64,000 nucleotides of DNA from Methanomassiliicoccales archaeon RumEn M2 (GCA_001421175.1 LJKL01000015.1:1-64000); one strand, 5' to 3'. Numbered from the stretch's first letter, positions 10,987 through 21,032 are shown. A program made the numbers and translations. Notes: generated by a model from the letters alone, not told the origin.

Positions 10987-13414
10987 GGATCCTGAGAATC
11001 AACATAAACTCCTTCGGAAACGTAAAGGGATGGACCTCGGGCGATCTCAGGGAGAACGTCACACTCTTCACAGGGGCGAATGAGACCGGGAAGACCACCA
11101 CCATGGAGTTCATCCGCAGCACCCTCTTCCCGGGCAGGAAATCCAGATACCCTTCGGCGGACAGGAACGATTCGGGCACGCTGATAATCGTGATGGATGA
11201 CGGAGACGAGAGGATGCTCGTCAGAAAAGGGAGGAAGGTCACGGAGGCCAAAGGGAAACCGTTGCCCTCGGACGAGCTGAGCATCGATGCGGAAACATAC
11301 AGGTCGATATTCGCAATGGACCTGGAGCAGGTTGCCAACAGCAAGATACTCACCAGCGACGATTTCAGGAACCGTTTCCTCACCGTGCCCGGGGGAGAGG
11401 AGATACCCAGAATATCCGAGGATATCGAGAAACGCATGCTGGAGATCATGAACCGGAGCCGTATCAGCGACAGGAACGAGATGGGGAGCCTGCTCTCTGA
11501 GATCGACAGGATAGAGGAGGAGACCGCCGCCATCGAGGCGAAGAGCGACGAGTACGATAAACTCGTAGCGGAAAGGGACGAGCTCAGCAGGAGCCTTGCG
11601 GGCATGAAGAAGAAGCAGGAGCTGCGCCGCAACGAGGAAGGCCGCAATATGGTCATAATGTCCCAGAAGAAGAACGTGGAATCCCTGAAGGAGCTTTACA
11701 GGCGCAGAGAGGACCTGGAATACTCCAGGGAGATGCCTGAGAACGCAAGGGATGAGTACAATAAGCTGGAGATGAGGCTCGCCGCCAACAGGATCATAGA
11801 TATCGATACCTCGCCGGAGGAACTGCCGGAAGCCCTGAGCGGCAGGAAGCCGAAGGATATACTCGAGAGGCAGGAGGAGATAGAGAATGCGTGGGCGGTC
11901 AGGCTGAAGGTGGAAGTGAAAGAGCAGATGAGGGCCACCTTGGAGGAGACCGCCGAGAGCTCCCAGCAGCTTGTGGAAGATTATACTCAGGCTACCGGTT
12001 GGAGCGAGAAGGCCGCGAGAAGGGTCCGCAGCGGTACGTACATATCGAATATGGCGGAATCCGCCATAATGGCCAGGAAGAGCGAGAATACCGTTCCGGT
12101 GGTCAAGAACATCACCAGGGGAATCATGACCGGAGCCGGTCTGATCCTTCTGATGCTCAGCTTCCTCCTGTTCCCGGAGAGCCCGGACCTCAGATTCATT
12201 CTTCTTCTGGCAGGAGCCGTCACCATCATAATCGGTATGCTGCTGCCGGTGATCCTGGCCGGAAGGGTCGAGAGGAACAACTCAGAGGCCATGACGGAGG
12301 ACGAATGGTACAGATGGATAACCTCCGAGGGATATCCCGCAAAACATCCCCTGAGAAGGCCTGCACTCTGGCCAGCAGACTGGAGTTCATCACGATAGCC
12401 GCGGAGAAGAGGGACGATGCTCTCGCTCAGATCAGGATGCTGAACGACGAGATAGCTTCGCTCAAGGCATCTGTGATGCCACTCTTCGAGGACCTGAAGC
12501 TGACGGAGCCGAATTTCCATGATAACGCTTATGCGATGTACAAATTGCTCAGGATCGCCCGCGGTACACCGTTCAGCACCGAGGACAGGGACCGGCGCCT
12601 GGAGGAGCAGCGTACCTTGGAGATCGCAATGACGAATTTCCTGGCAGACTATGGCGACAGGGAAAGGTTCCTTGCCATATGCGAGGACCGGGACACCCTG
12701 AAGAAAACGGATGCGGAGATAGCGTATCTGGAAGGGAGCATGTCCGCTTCCGCGGGATTGGAAGTGGGGGAGCTCATAAAACTCGTGGAGGCGGAGGGTA
12801 ATATCCTCTCGGATGACGACACGGACGATACGATAGAGGAACTGAACAGGAAGATAGGGGAACTGGACAGGAACCTGAATATCCTGAAGAAGGATGACGC
12901 CATGTCCGACCTGAACGTCCGCAGGACAGAAGCCCAGAAGGCCCTGGATGATCTCGTAAGGGAGTGGGGGACCCTGTCTCTGGCGGAGTACCTGATATCG
13001 GGGGCTTCCGAGCATTTCTACAAGGATCTGCAACCGTCGGTGGTGAAGACCGCCAACAGGTATCTGAATCTGATGACCAACGGAAGATACCGCCTTGACG
13101 GGGATCCTAGGGACAAGGACCTTTTCATAACCGATGACATGGAGAAGAAGTCGGCGCTGCAGTGGAGCAGCGGACTCGGGGACCAGGTGTATCTGTCGGT
13201 GAAGATGGCCGTGGCAAAGGAGATGGGATCGGAGAGGCTGCCTCTGATATTGGACGATGTCCTTTTGCGCTTCGACGCCACCAGGAAGCAGGGTGCCTGC
13301 AAAGCCATATTGGATTTCGCCAGGGATCAGCAGGTGATACTGTTCTCGTGCGATAATTCGCTATACTCTCTGTTCTCCCTTGAGGGGCGCTTGAACCATA
13401 TAAAACTCAACTAA
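10983..13414 (+). CDS. Rad50/SbcC-like AAA ATPase with central membrane hairpin (YhaN-like; one frameshift)
   Basis: ABC-type SMC-like ATPase, about 810 residues. Walker A GANETGKTT lies at residues 32-40, a signature region WSSGLGDQVYLSVKMA near 730 and Walker B LPLILDDVLLRFD near 753. Coiled coil flanks the middle. Where Rad50 carries its zinc hook (CxxC), this protein has no CxxC but two hydrophobic segments (about residues 380-425: GAGLILLMLSFLLF and LLLAGAVTIIIGMLL). That layout matches YhaN-type proteins. It pairs with the Mre11-like gene upstream by ATGA overlap. The frame changes at 12341-12344: the first frame ends at 12398, while the other frame reads KTSPEKACTLASR onward; one A is missing from the A4 run. 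Likely role: membrane-tethered DNA end processing (inference). Confidence 0.82.
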
Positions 13415-13422
13415 ACACCGGA

Positions 13423-13433
13423 TATATTTATAT
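13423..13433 (+). promoter_or_regulatory. TATA box for the structured RNA or dnaG leader
   Basis: TATATTTATAT at 13423-13433 predicts a transcription start near 13455, right before the 5' arm of the folded RNA and about 205 bases before the dnaG ATG. Confidence 0.55.
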
Positions 13434-13454
13434 CGGATAAAAGTATTACTGCGT

Positions 13455-13650
13455 TCAGAGGGAACAAGGTCTCCCTCGAATCACTGGACATCATATCACA
13501 ATCACAAGTCGTCCCGGCAACGCCGCATGACGACAAGACAAGGACTTCCCCTGTTGCGAAAGAAACGGAGGGAATATGGGAAAAGAGTGGTGCCGGACTG
13601 AGTCCGGTTCAATCAGCCAGTAATCGAGGCGGCATAGTTGTTCCCTTAAG
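13455..13650 (+). ncRNA. Candidate structured RNA, or long folded leader of dnaG
   Basis: About 195 noncoding bases fold into one closed structure. The 5' arm AGGGAACAA (13459-13467) is the exact complement of TTGTTCCCT (13638-13646). Inside it CTCGA (13475-13479) pairs with TCGAG (13624-13628), then CTGG (13484-13487) with CCAG (13617-13620). Enclosed are a nested hairpin GTCGTC/GACGAC (13508-13534) with CGGC/GCCG inside it, and CCGGAC-TGA-GTCCGG near 13593-13607. I do not find SRP or RNase P signatures. It could be an independent RNA or a cis-acting leader, since dnaG follows within 16 bases. Confidence 0.55.
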
Positions 13651-13661
13651 AAGGATTCGTA

Positions 13662-15164
13662 ATGAACAACATAGATCCGAACACAACGAAATATATGATA
13701 AATGCAAAGATGACCGCAGACGGCGTCGTCGATAAACCGGACGTCGTCGGTGCGGTATTCGGTCAGACCGAGGGACTCCTGGGAGAGGAGCTTGACCTCA
13801 GAGACCTGCAGAAATCCGGAAGGATAGGGCGCATAGAGGTTGATGTTACCTCCAAGAGCGGAAGGTCCGAAGGAACAGTCCGCATGTCCTCAAGCCTCGA
13901 CAGGGTCGAGACCGCCATATTGGCATCCGCTCTGGAGACCATCGAGAGAGTCGGACCGTGCAAGGCCACCATAAAGATCACGGGCATAGAGGATGTCCGT
14001 GTGAAGAGAAGGGAGCAGGTCGTCGAGAGGGCGAAGGAGCTCCTGAATGAGATGATAAAGCAGAGCAAGAGCACATCCACTGACCTTGCCGACAGCATCA
14101 AGGAAAGCGTCCAGGTCGAGGAGATAATATCCTACGGCCCGGACAAATGCCCGGCAGGCCCGGCGGTGAAGACCTCTGATTCCATAATCATCGTCGAGGG
14201 ACGCTCCGATGTGCTCAACCTTCTCAGAAGCGGTATAAAGAACGCTATAGCTGTAGAGGGCACCAACGTTCCGAAGACCGTGCAGGACCTCTCCAAGCTG
14301 AAGACCACAATAGCATTCGTGGACGGGGACAGGGGAGGCGAGCTCATACTCAGGGAGCTCTTCCAGGTAGCCGATATCGACTACGTCGCCAGGGCGCCCA
14401 GCGCTCACGAGGTCGAAGAGCTCTCCGGCAAGCAGATCATGAAGTGCCTCCGCAACAAGGTGCCCGGGGACCAGTACATGGAGATGAGCGGGTTCACCAA
14501 CGGATCCGGCGACGAGAACTCCGGGAAGAGACAGAGCCGCACCTCAAAGACCGACGAGGAGAGGGAACCTAAGGAGGTCAGGGAGAGCAGGGAACCCCGC
14601 GAGCCCAGGGAGAGCAGGGAAGGCGGCAGGAACGGCAGGAAACGTGAGGAGCCCGAGAGAAGGGAGCGCTTCAACGTCGGTGCCCGTGAAAAGTTCATAA
14701 AGGAAGGGGAGAAGCACAAGGAGCTCAGGGCTCCCGCAGAACCCAAGGATGAGACCGCCCCGGAACCCGTGGCGGAGAATGTGGAGAAAGCGAAAGCGGA
14801 GCCCGTCGAAGAAAAGGACTCCAAACCCCGGGGAAGGAAGCCTGAGGGAAAGCGCCCCAAGATGCTGTCCCCCGAGCAGGAGAAGTACCGCGACATGCTC
14901 CTCGAGCTTTCCTCCACCAAGAACGCCAAGATGCTGGACACCAACAACGAGATCGTCGCCGAGGTGGCTGTGAAAGGCCTCCATGATGCCATAAAGACCG
15001 GGCCCGAGGGCGTTGTCACCATAGTATTCGACGGTGTCGTATCCCAGAGGATCGTTGACGTCTGCAGTGAGAAGAACATAAGCACCATAGTCGGAACCCG
15101 TAAGGGCAGCGTATCGAAGATGCCAGCAGGCATAACGATATGGACTAAGGAAGACCTCTACTGA
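13662..15164 (+). CDS. dnaG: Archaeal DnaG-type primase / exosome-associated protein
   Basis: Protein of 500 residues. The N-terminal part matches archaeal DnaG, followed by a TOPRIM domain: IIVEGRSDVLNLLRSG (about 175-190, catalytic Glu) and AFVDGDRGGELILRE (about 218, acidic pair). Archaeal DnaG has been tied both to priming and to the RNA exosome; which role dominates here is not visible. A charged low-complexity linker of about 115 residues (roughly 285-405, rich in R, E, K and P, with repeated ESREPRE units) separates TOPRIM from a conserved C-terminal domain. Weak AAGGA precedes the ATG. It is followed after five bases by the LonB-like gene. Confidence 0.9.
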   Translation: MNNIDPNTTKYMINAKMTADGVVDKPDVVGAVFGQTEGLLGEELDLRDLQKSGRIGRIEVDVTSKSGRSEGTVRMSSSLDRVETAILASALETIERVGPCKATIKITGIEDVRVKRREQVVERAKELLNEMIKQSKSTSTDLADSIKESVQVEEIISYGPDKCPAGPAVKTSDSIIIVEGRSDVLNLLRSGIKNAIAVEGTNVPKTVQDLSKLKTTIAFVDGDRGGELILRELFQVADIDYVARAPSAHEVEELSGKQIMKCLRNKVPGDQYMEMSGFTNGSGDENSGKRQSRTSKTDEEREPKEVRESREPREPRESREGGRNGRKREEPERRERFNVGAREKFIKEGEKHKELRAPAEPKDETAPEPVAENVEKAKAEPVEEKDSKPRGRKPEGKRPKMLSPEQEKYRDMLLELSSTKNAKMLDTNNEIVAEVAVKGLHDAIKTGPEGVVTIVFDGVVSQRIVDVCSEKNISTIVGTRKGSVSKMPAGITIWTKEDLY

Positions 15165-15169
15165 TCGAG

Positions 15170-16671
15170 ATGAAAACAAAGGCCGCGGTCACCTGGGATG
15201 ACATAAAGGATTTCGAGAGCACGGCTCAGATATCCATACCGCTCGACCCGTTGGACAGGGTCCTGGGCCAGGAGGAGGCTATCAGCTTAGCCAAGATAGC
15301 CGCCTCCCAGCGCAGGCACCTGCTGTTGGTGGGCCCGCCTGGAACAGGTAAGTCCATGATCGCCAGGGCCATTTCGATGCATCTTCCCAAACCTAGGACG
15401 GAGCTCAGGATAGCCAATAATCCGGAGAACCCGGAGAGGCCCCTGCTCCAGGTCCTCAGCGAAGGGGAGGTCCTGGGCGAGAGGACGTCGGTCCAGGAAT
15501 CGGTAGGTTTGCTGATACCTCCGGAGAAGGCCCCTGAGGCCGTGGCTGAGAAGATAGGGTACCTCTGCAAGCATTGCAAAAATACTCTTCACCGAGCGAG
15601 TACAGCTGTCCGATCTGCGGCAAATCCAAGATCGACATCGGCCCTGAGACTCCGTTCTCCGATCTTCTCGGTAATATGTTCGGAGCCATGAACTACGGCG
15701 GCAAGGAGAGGGTCAACACCACCCGTGTCCGCCCTGACGGGACTGAGGAGACCGTTGTATTCGAGAGAGCGGGGGAGCAGATCAGGGTTCTCGACGAGAA
15801 GGCTCTTGCAAAGCGCAGGGAGTCCGACAAGAACACGAACCACAAGACCCTGGTGAAGCTTGAGCGCAATCCCTTCGTCCTTGCCACGGGAGCATCTGAA
15901 ACGGAGCTCCTGGGAGATGTCCGTCACGATCCGTACGGAGGGCACCCCGGGCTGGGGACGCCTGCATACGACAGGGTCGTCCCGGGCTCCATACATGAGG
16001 CCAATGAGGGAGTTCTCTTCATAGACGAGATATCCCATCTCGGCGATCTGCAGAGGCATATACTCACTGCGATGCAGGAGAGGAAGTTCCCGATCATGGG
16101 AAGGAATCCCCAAAGCGCGGGAGCCAGCGTTAAGGTCGAGGACGTTCCCTGCGATTTCATACTTGTCGCCGCATGCAACATACAGGATCTCGAGAACATA
16201 CTGTCCCCCCTCAGATCCAGGATAATCGGCGGAGGATACGAGGTATTGGTCGACATAGCCATGCCGGACTCCCCCGAGAACAGGGCCAAGTACGCCCAGT
16301 TCGTGGCCCAGGAGATATACATAGACGGTAAGATCCCTCCCGCCACAATGGATGCCGTCGAAGTCATAATCGAGGAAGGGCGCAAAAGAGCCAGAGGGGA
16401 CAATATGAGGAATGCTCTCACCCTGAGGCTCAGGGAGATGGGCGGCCTCATAAGAGCCGCCGGCGATCTTGCTGTCGTAGAAGGCTCCGAACTTATAACG
16501 GCGGATCATGTCATAAGAGCCAGTGAGCGCGCGAAGCCCGCCGAGCAGCAGATCAAGGAGCGCTACGGATCTTATACGAAGGGACTTTCGAAGGATATAT
16601 CGGAATCCCAGAAGGAGAAGTCGCCGTACTACATGGAGAACGAGCACCTGGATGATCAGATATACAGGTGA
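15170..16671 (+). CDS. LonB-like AAA+ ATPase with zinc ribbon and no protease domain (one frameshift)
   Basis: AAA+ ATPase of about 500 residues, closest by sequence pattern to the ATPase half of archaeal LonB: GPPGTGKSMIARAI (about 54), GVLFIDEISHLGDLQRHIL (about 280), sensor-like AACN and LTLRLREMGG. LonB normally has a membrane insertion after Walker A and a C-terminal Ser-Lys protease domain. Here the insertion is a zinc ribbon (CKHC ... CPIC, about 132-150), and the gene ends soon after the ATPase domain, so neither membrane anchor nor protease is present. The frame changes at the A5 run 15578-15582: adding one A joins LCKHCKKYSSPSEYSCPIC. It lies five bases after dnaG. Possible roles are remodelling or a regulatory ATPase; chelatase-like function is less likely. 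Confidence 0.75.
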
Positions 16672-17111
16672 GCGGGGGAGTCCATTCTCACCCCGTCGTT
16701 TCCGTCGGCATAGAACCTCGGAAGCACCCTGGTCCTTCTGAATCCGTTCTTCTCGTAGAACCTTATGGCCCTTTCATTTTCTTTCTTGACTTCCAGCGTT
16801 ATGGCGGTTATACCCGACCTTGCCGATTCCGCTCTGAATCTTTGCAACAGATCAGATCCTACGCCTTTCCCCCGATGCCCCTCGTCGACTGCCAACATCA
16901 TTATCCTTGCCCATCCGTCCCTGAGCCTTACCGAAGAGATGTATCCTATGGGACGGTCGAAGATATCGACGGCTACAAGCTGACCCTGCGGCCAAAGGGC
17001 ATAGAATCCGAAGAACACATTCGGATTGTAGATCTCATCAAGGGATATGAGGGCTATATCGTACAGCCTCTCGTCATCCGCCTGAGGCTTGAATTCCCTT
17101 ATGAGGGTCAT
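16656..17111 (-). CDS. GNAT-family N-acetyltransferase (RimI-like)
   Basis: Protein of 151 residues with the acetyl-CoA-binding motif A of the GNAT fold, VDEGHRGKGVGSDLL (about 76-90), followed by a typical NERAIRFYEKNGFRRTR segment (about 115-130). It transfers an acetyl group from acetyl-CoA to an amine; a protein N-terminus is plausible given the RimI-like tail, but the substrate cannot be deduced. Its ATG overlaps the stop of the reconstructed phospholipase-D-like gene (ATGA), so the two are co-translated. The 3' end overlaps the convergent LonB-like gene by 16 bases. Confidence 0.85.
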   Translation of the reverse strand: MTLIREFKPQADDERLYDIALISLDEIYNPNVFFGFYALWPQGQLVAVDIFDRPIGYISSVRLRDGWARIMMLAVDEGHRGKGVGSDLLQRFRAESARSGITAITLEVKKENERAIRFYEKNGFRRTRVLPRFYADGNDGVRMDSPAHLYI

Positions 17112-19056
17112 GATCTCTTGAATGCTCTTATCCCTTTTATTACCAGCAGAGATAGGCCGATGAGTATCAGCGGACCTGCGATGATCAGGTCCTGTCTACC
17201 CTTACCCGGTACGTTCACGACCATGCTCCCTTCCAGGATGATCCGTCAGAGAGGACCGCCCTTACGTTTATCTCATATACGCCTGCACCAAAGGAAACGG
17301 GGATCTTGACGCCTTCTCTTTCGAAGATGCCGTCAGAATCTGTATCCCAATAGAATATCGTCCCTTCTGGCACAATCGAGTCTTCAGCCGAGAGCACGAA
17401 CGCTCTGCCTTCGGAAGGTCTGCCCTCTGCGGATAGCCTCAGAGATATGCTCTCCGCATCCGGTCCCCAATCAGAGAGGAAAAGTTCTGAGAAGAAATCC
17501 GCTGCCTCAGCTGATCTTATTATGAAGGCCGCCTCCCTGTTCTGGAAGAAGGAGGTGGAGGTCCAGTTAACAGAACCGATGAACACGGAATCATCGACGA
17601 CGAGGCCTTTGTTGTGCGTCATGGAATAGCTCCCGCTGCCCTTTACGCATCTCACTTCCACCTTCTCGCCCTTGAGGATGCTCCTCACCGCAAAGCCGTC
17701 CCGAGTATCCTCGTCGAAGGGATTATCGAAGGAGACATCGATTATCAGCCTGGAATCCGCACCGCGTTCTGCAGCCTGGCACATCCAGGCGACAGGATTC
17801 CCGGAAAGGGTTTCCCCCCAAGAATACTGGACTCTGAGCTGCTGAGAATACACTCTGTGCTCTGCTTCGGATATCAGACTCTCCAATGCAACGAAGGGGC
17901 CGTCCGGAGAGAAGACTGGCACGACATCGGCCGGGTACTCTTTGGCATACGAATCGCTGTAGCTGAAAGGCGGCACCCTCCCGGGCGTGTGTGTCGGATA
18001 GACCTCATCGAATCTCCTTACATCCGTGTTGCTCAGATCCGAATCTGATCCGAAAACACTCACAAAGGTCGAGGCACAGCTCTCGGAGCGGACTATGGCA
18101 CCCCACCCTCTGTTGGAAGAGAAGGAGCTCTGAGTCCAATTCTCCGAGGTCATTATCACCGTGTTGCTGTCAACCACCGCATACTTCGCATGCATGTAGG
18201 TATATCTTCTGAATCCGTCATCGGACCTCTTGATCACTCTGACATCCGCGCCCTCATTGCTCAGCGCCGACAGGATCTCCAGCTCGTCTTTCGGCATACC
18301 TCCTGCGGGATCTCCCTCCGCCAATACCGTTACCGATACGCCCTTTCTCATCGATTCGAGGAGAATGTATGCTACACCGGGATGATCCAGGGTATAGATG
18401 CATAAACGTATCTCCCTCTTGGCGGATCTCAAGGCATCGAACACCGGGGCACCCTCCGAATCAGGGAATGCGAAAGGTATCACTGACGCCTCGTGGATGC
18501 TTTCCGGGAGAACGTGCATCATACCTTCTGTGCCTATGCGCCAATCCTCAGACGAATCCGTATCGAATGCGGAAGCTCTGTATGCGTATCTGTACCGGGG
18601 TATCTTCTGAAGCGGTTCCCCTGTCCAACCCGCGCACGGTTCCGCATTGCCGTACACGAAACAATCCAGCACCTCTCCGTTCCTCTCAATATAGACTTGA
18701 TCACCTTCATCCGCGAGAGCGAACCTCGATTGGGATACCGCAGAGGATCGGAATGTCAGATATCTCTCACAGATGAACCAGCTGTCCGGCTCAGACCTGA
18801 GAACTGATATGGAGCATCCCGGTTCCAGAGTCAGGGTCTCCGTGAAGGATACGCTTCCTTCCCCGTCGCATATGGAGAGATCCGACAGGTCAGAGGGCGC
18901 ATTGCCGTAATTCGTTATCGTCACGCCCTCGAAATCGCCCACCGATATGACACGGCTCAGCCTGAGGCGATCAGATGATGCTTCGCATGAGAAGGGCTGA
19001 ACTGAAGCTAAGATTATGAGCAGGCATACTGCTGAAAGAACAAGGGGTCTCCTCAT
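17108..19056 (-). CDS. Secreted lamin-tail / phospholipase-D-like protein with C-terminal anchor (one frameshift)
   Basis: About 649 residues. A signal peptide (residues 1-27, VLSAVCLLIILASVQPF) is followed by a lamin-tail-like beta domain (about 30-140), then two HKD motifs, HAKYAVVD (about 290) and HNKGLVVDD (about 479), the catalytic pairs of the PLD superfamily. A PKD-like beta domain follows. The raw frame stops at 17215 (KGAWS), but restoring one G at 17228-17230 continues through GSMVVNVPGKGRQD into a membrane segment (LIIAGPLILIGLSLLVI) and a basic tail, and its TGA then overlaps the acetyltransferase ATG exactly. That junction strongly supports the correction. The family includes extracellular nucleases; substrate here is unknown. 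Confidence 0.8.
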
Positions 19057-19105
19057 GCTTGAGGGACCGCAACGCCCCTTATACCGCTGACTTCTACTTG
19101 TAAGC

Positions 19106-19759
19106 TTACAAGTGCTTCAGAAGATCCAGCAGTGCCCCTTTGGGATCAACGGCGCGCACTACCCCGGAAGCCACCAGCACGCCCATGGCTCCCAGCTCAA
19201 TGGCGTTGGCGACATCCAGTCCCGTTTTTATCCCTGCACCGCACAGCACACCGACCTTGGAGCTGACGTTCCTGACCATCTCGACGGATTCGGTTATGCT
19301 CCGGGGATTGGCCTTTGTGACCGAGATGTCCCCTCCGATTAGCTCGGGGGGCTCCAGCGCAACATAGGTCGGATCGAAGGTGGCAACGCCGGCCGCGGCC
19401 CTGGGCGTGTCGGCGCAGACCATGGTCTCCAAGGGAATGGTCCTGCATATGCCTACGGTCTTACCAATCTCACCGTCAGAGAGCCTGTGCTCCGCATGAT
19501 TAACCAGTGTACCGATGGCACCTGCGGTGCGGGCCAGGGACGGGGTATTCCATCCCGTCCTCGCACCCTCGGGATACGGGTCCACGCTCTGAGCGAAAAC
19601 GGGTATCTTGACGGACCTGGCAACATATGCCAGCTCCGCAGTCGGAGGACAGACCGCGACCCGGATGCCCGTCTCCTCGGACACCTGTTCGCATATCTTC
19701 GCCAGCTCAAGGGCCCCGTGGCCGTGAATCTCCGAATACGATTTGAAGTTCACTACCAC
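19106..19759 (-). CDS. tpiA: Triosephosphate isomerase
   Basis: Archaeal-type triosephosphate isomerase of 217 residues that interconverts dihydroxyacetone phosphate and glyceraldehyde 3-phosphate. VVNFKSY at the start holds the N-terminal Lys region. NHAEHR (about 90, catalytic His), ALEPPELIGG (catalytic Glu) and CGAGI near the phosphate loop are present. The short length is usual for archaeal enzymes. The start is uncertain: GTG at 19759 is used, but a rare CTG at 19774 would add SKPAV and match the usual family N-terminus better. It follows fbp by 15 bases, so the two probably form a gluconeogenic operon. Confidence 0.92.
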   Translation of the reverse strand: MVVNFKSYSEIHGHGALELAKICEQVSEETGIRVAVCPPTAELAYVARSVKIPVFAQSVDPYPEGARTGWNTPSLARTAGAIGTLVNHAEHRLSDGEIGKTVGICRTIPLETMVCADTPRAAAGVATFDPTYVALEPPELIGGDISVTKANPRSITESVEMVRNVSSKVGVLCGAGIKTGLDVANAIELGAMGVLVASGVVRAVDPKGALLDLLKHL

Positions 19760-19774
19760 TGCGGGCTTAGACAG

Positions 19775-20914
19775 CTACTCATTTTTTTCGAACCTCCCGG
19801 TAAGTTGTTTCAGCACTTCGGGTCTTGATGTGTATTCCATCTCTTCCGCTCCGAGTATGGCCGGCATGAAGGGGCCGTGGCCTCTCATCATCTTGCTGAC
19901 CTTCACAGAGTTCTGGCGGACGTAGTCCCATTCGCTTCCTGAGAAGAAGTCCATGGGCTTGTGGTCCCCGGGCTTGGCATCGATGGGCTCAAGGCCCTGG
20001 AAGTGTCCGTCGCGGAGCTGGAATCCCAGGCAGCATATCCTGGGAGGCCCGTCGAAGTATGTGGGATCGGAATTGTCTACTCCGCAGGGATAGAATGCCC
20101 CGTAGTGTGAGCCTCTCATCCACCCTGCGACCAACATGGTGTTCATGAAGGGCTGGAGGTACTCGCCCACAGAGGGGAGACCGCTCTGAGCCCTTACGAC
20201 GCACACGGGGTCGTCCTTTCCGATGTATTTCCCAGCAGTGAGGTTCAGCTTATCGGTGGAGACGACTGCCGCGGTTCCGAGACCGGCACGGCTGGAGATC
20301 TTCTTTATGGCGTATCTGGAGGTGTCGCCCAGGAGGCTGAGTATGCTGAGGGTCTCCTCGGGAGAGGACATGATGACCCTCTTGTTATCCTTGACATCCT
20401 GTATCTCGACGTCGAAACCCTGTTTGGCCCTTGCATCTATGACCAGGCCTGTGGTGGTGAAGGGATCCAGGAATATCCTGGACAGGGGGAGCGAATATGC
20501 GGACGGCTCAGTCTTGTCCGCCATGAAGAACATGATCGGTTCCGTCTTCCTCTCCTCGAACTCCATCTCTGCGGAGCCGGGGCCGGCGCCGCGTATGTTC
20601 CCTGAGAAGGCATCGGCGAGTATGTCCTGTCCCGCACCATACAGGTGCATTTTCTTGGCAAGAGCCGCGGCCTCGGTGAATGCGTTCCAGGCCAGACCGT
20701 GCACATCCTTGCTGTTCTCGCCCTTGTAGTGGGACATGAAGAGATTTATGTCGTCGCCTACACGGGTGACATAGAAATCCACAAGGGTTCCCTGCTTCAC
20801 TCCGTCTGCCAAGATCTCCCTGCATTTATCCATCATCGAGGGGTGGGGACGGGTGTGCCCGCACACGGATCCCACATCCGCTTTTATTACTGAGATTGTT
20901 ACTTTCTTGGTCAT
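19775..20914 (-). CDS. fbp: Fructose-1,6-bisphosphate aldolase/phosphatase
   Basis: Archaeal type V bifunctional enzyme of 379 residues that condenses triose phosphates to fructose 1,6-bisphosphate and dephosphorylates it to fructose 6-phosphate. Family hallmarks are visible: VIKADVGSVCGHTRPHPSM at the N-terminus (metal binding), GAGQDILADAFSGNIRGAGP, FMADKTEPSAY and SHYGAFYPCG. Length is typical. This enzyme is a marker of anabolic, gluconeogenic carbon flow. It is directly upstream of tpiA, whose product feeds it. Confidence 0.95.
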   Translation of the reverse strand: MTKKVTISVIKADVGSVCGHTRPHPSMMDKCREILADGVKQGTLVDFYVTRVGDDINLFMSHYKGENSKDVHGLAWNAFTEAAALAKKMHLYGAGQDILADAFSGNIRGAGPGSAEMEFEERKTEPIMFFMADKTEPSAYSLPLSRIFLDPFTTTGLVIDARAKQGFDVEIQDVKDNKRVIMSSPEETLSILSLLGDTSRYAIKKISSRAGLGTAAVVSTDKLNLTAGKYIGKDDPVCVVRAQSGLPSVGEYLQPFMNTMLVAGWMRGSHYGAFYPCGVDNSDPTYFDGPPRICCLGFQLRDGHFQGLEPIDAKPGDHKPMDFFSGSEWDYVRQNSVKVSKMMRGHGPFMPAILGAEEMEYTSRPEVLKQLTGRFEKNE

Positions 20915-20957
20915 TCAAAACCACCGGTATCTATTACGCGAGCAATTCCCTGCGACG

Positions 20958-21004
20958 TATAATATATTTCGCACGCGCGACGCCCGGCCTGACTAGTTAT
21001 TTTA
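20958..21004 (+). promoter_or_regulatory. AT-rich promoter elements before aspS
   Basis: Two boxes are present: ATAATATATTTC near 20959-20970 and TTATTTTAA near 20997-21005. The second lies about 28 bases before the aspS ATG at 21033 and fits a leaderless start. Confidence 0.4.
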
Positions 21005-21032
21005 ACCAGTTACTCGATTGGCGTCAATTGAC

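Noticed and set aside
13455-13650. RNase P or SRP RNA upstream of dnaG
   Set aside because: I could not find the conserved core sequences of either RNA, and the length is short for both.
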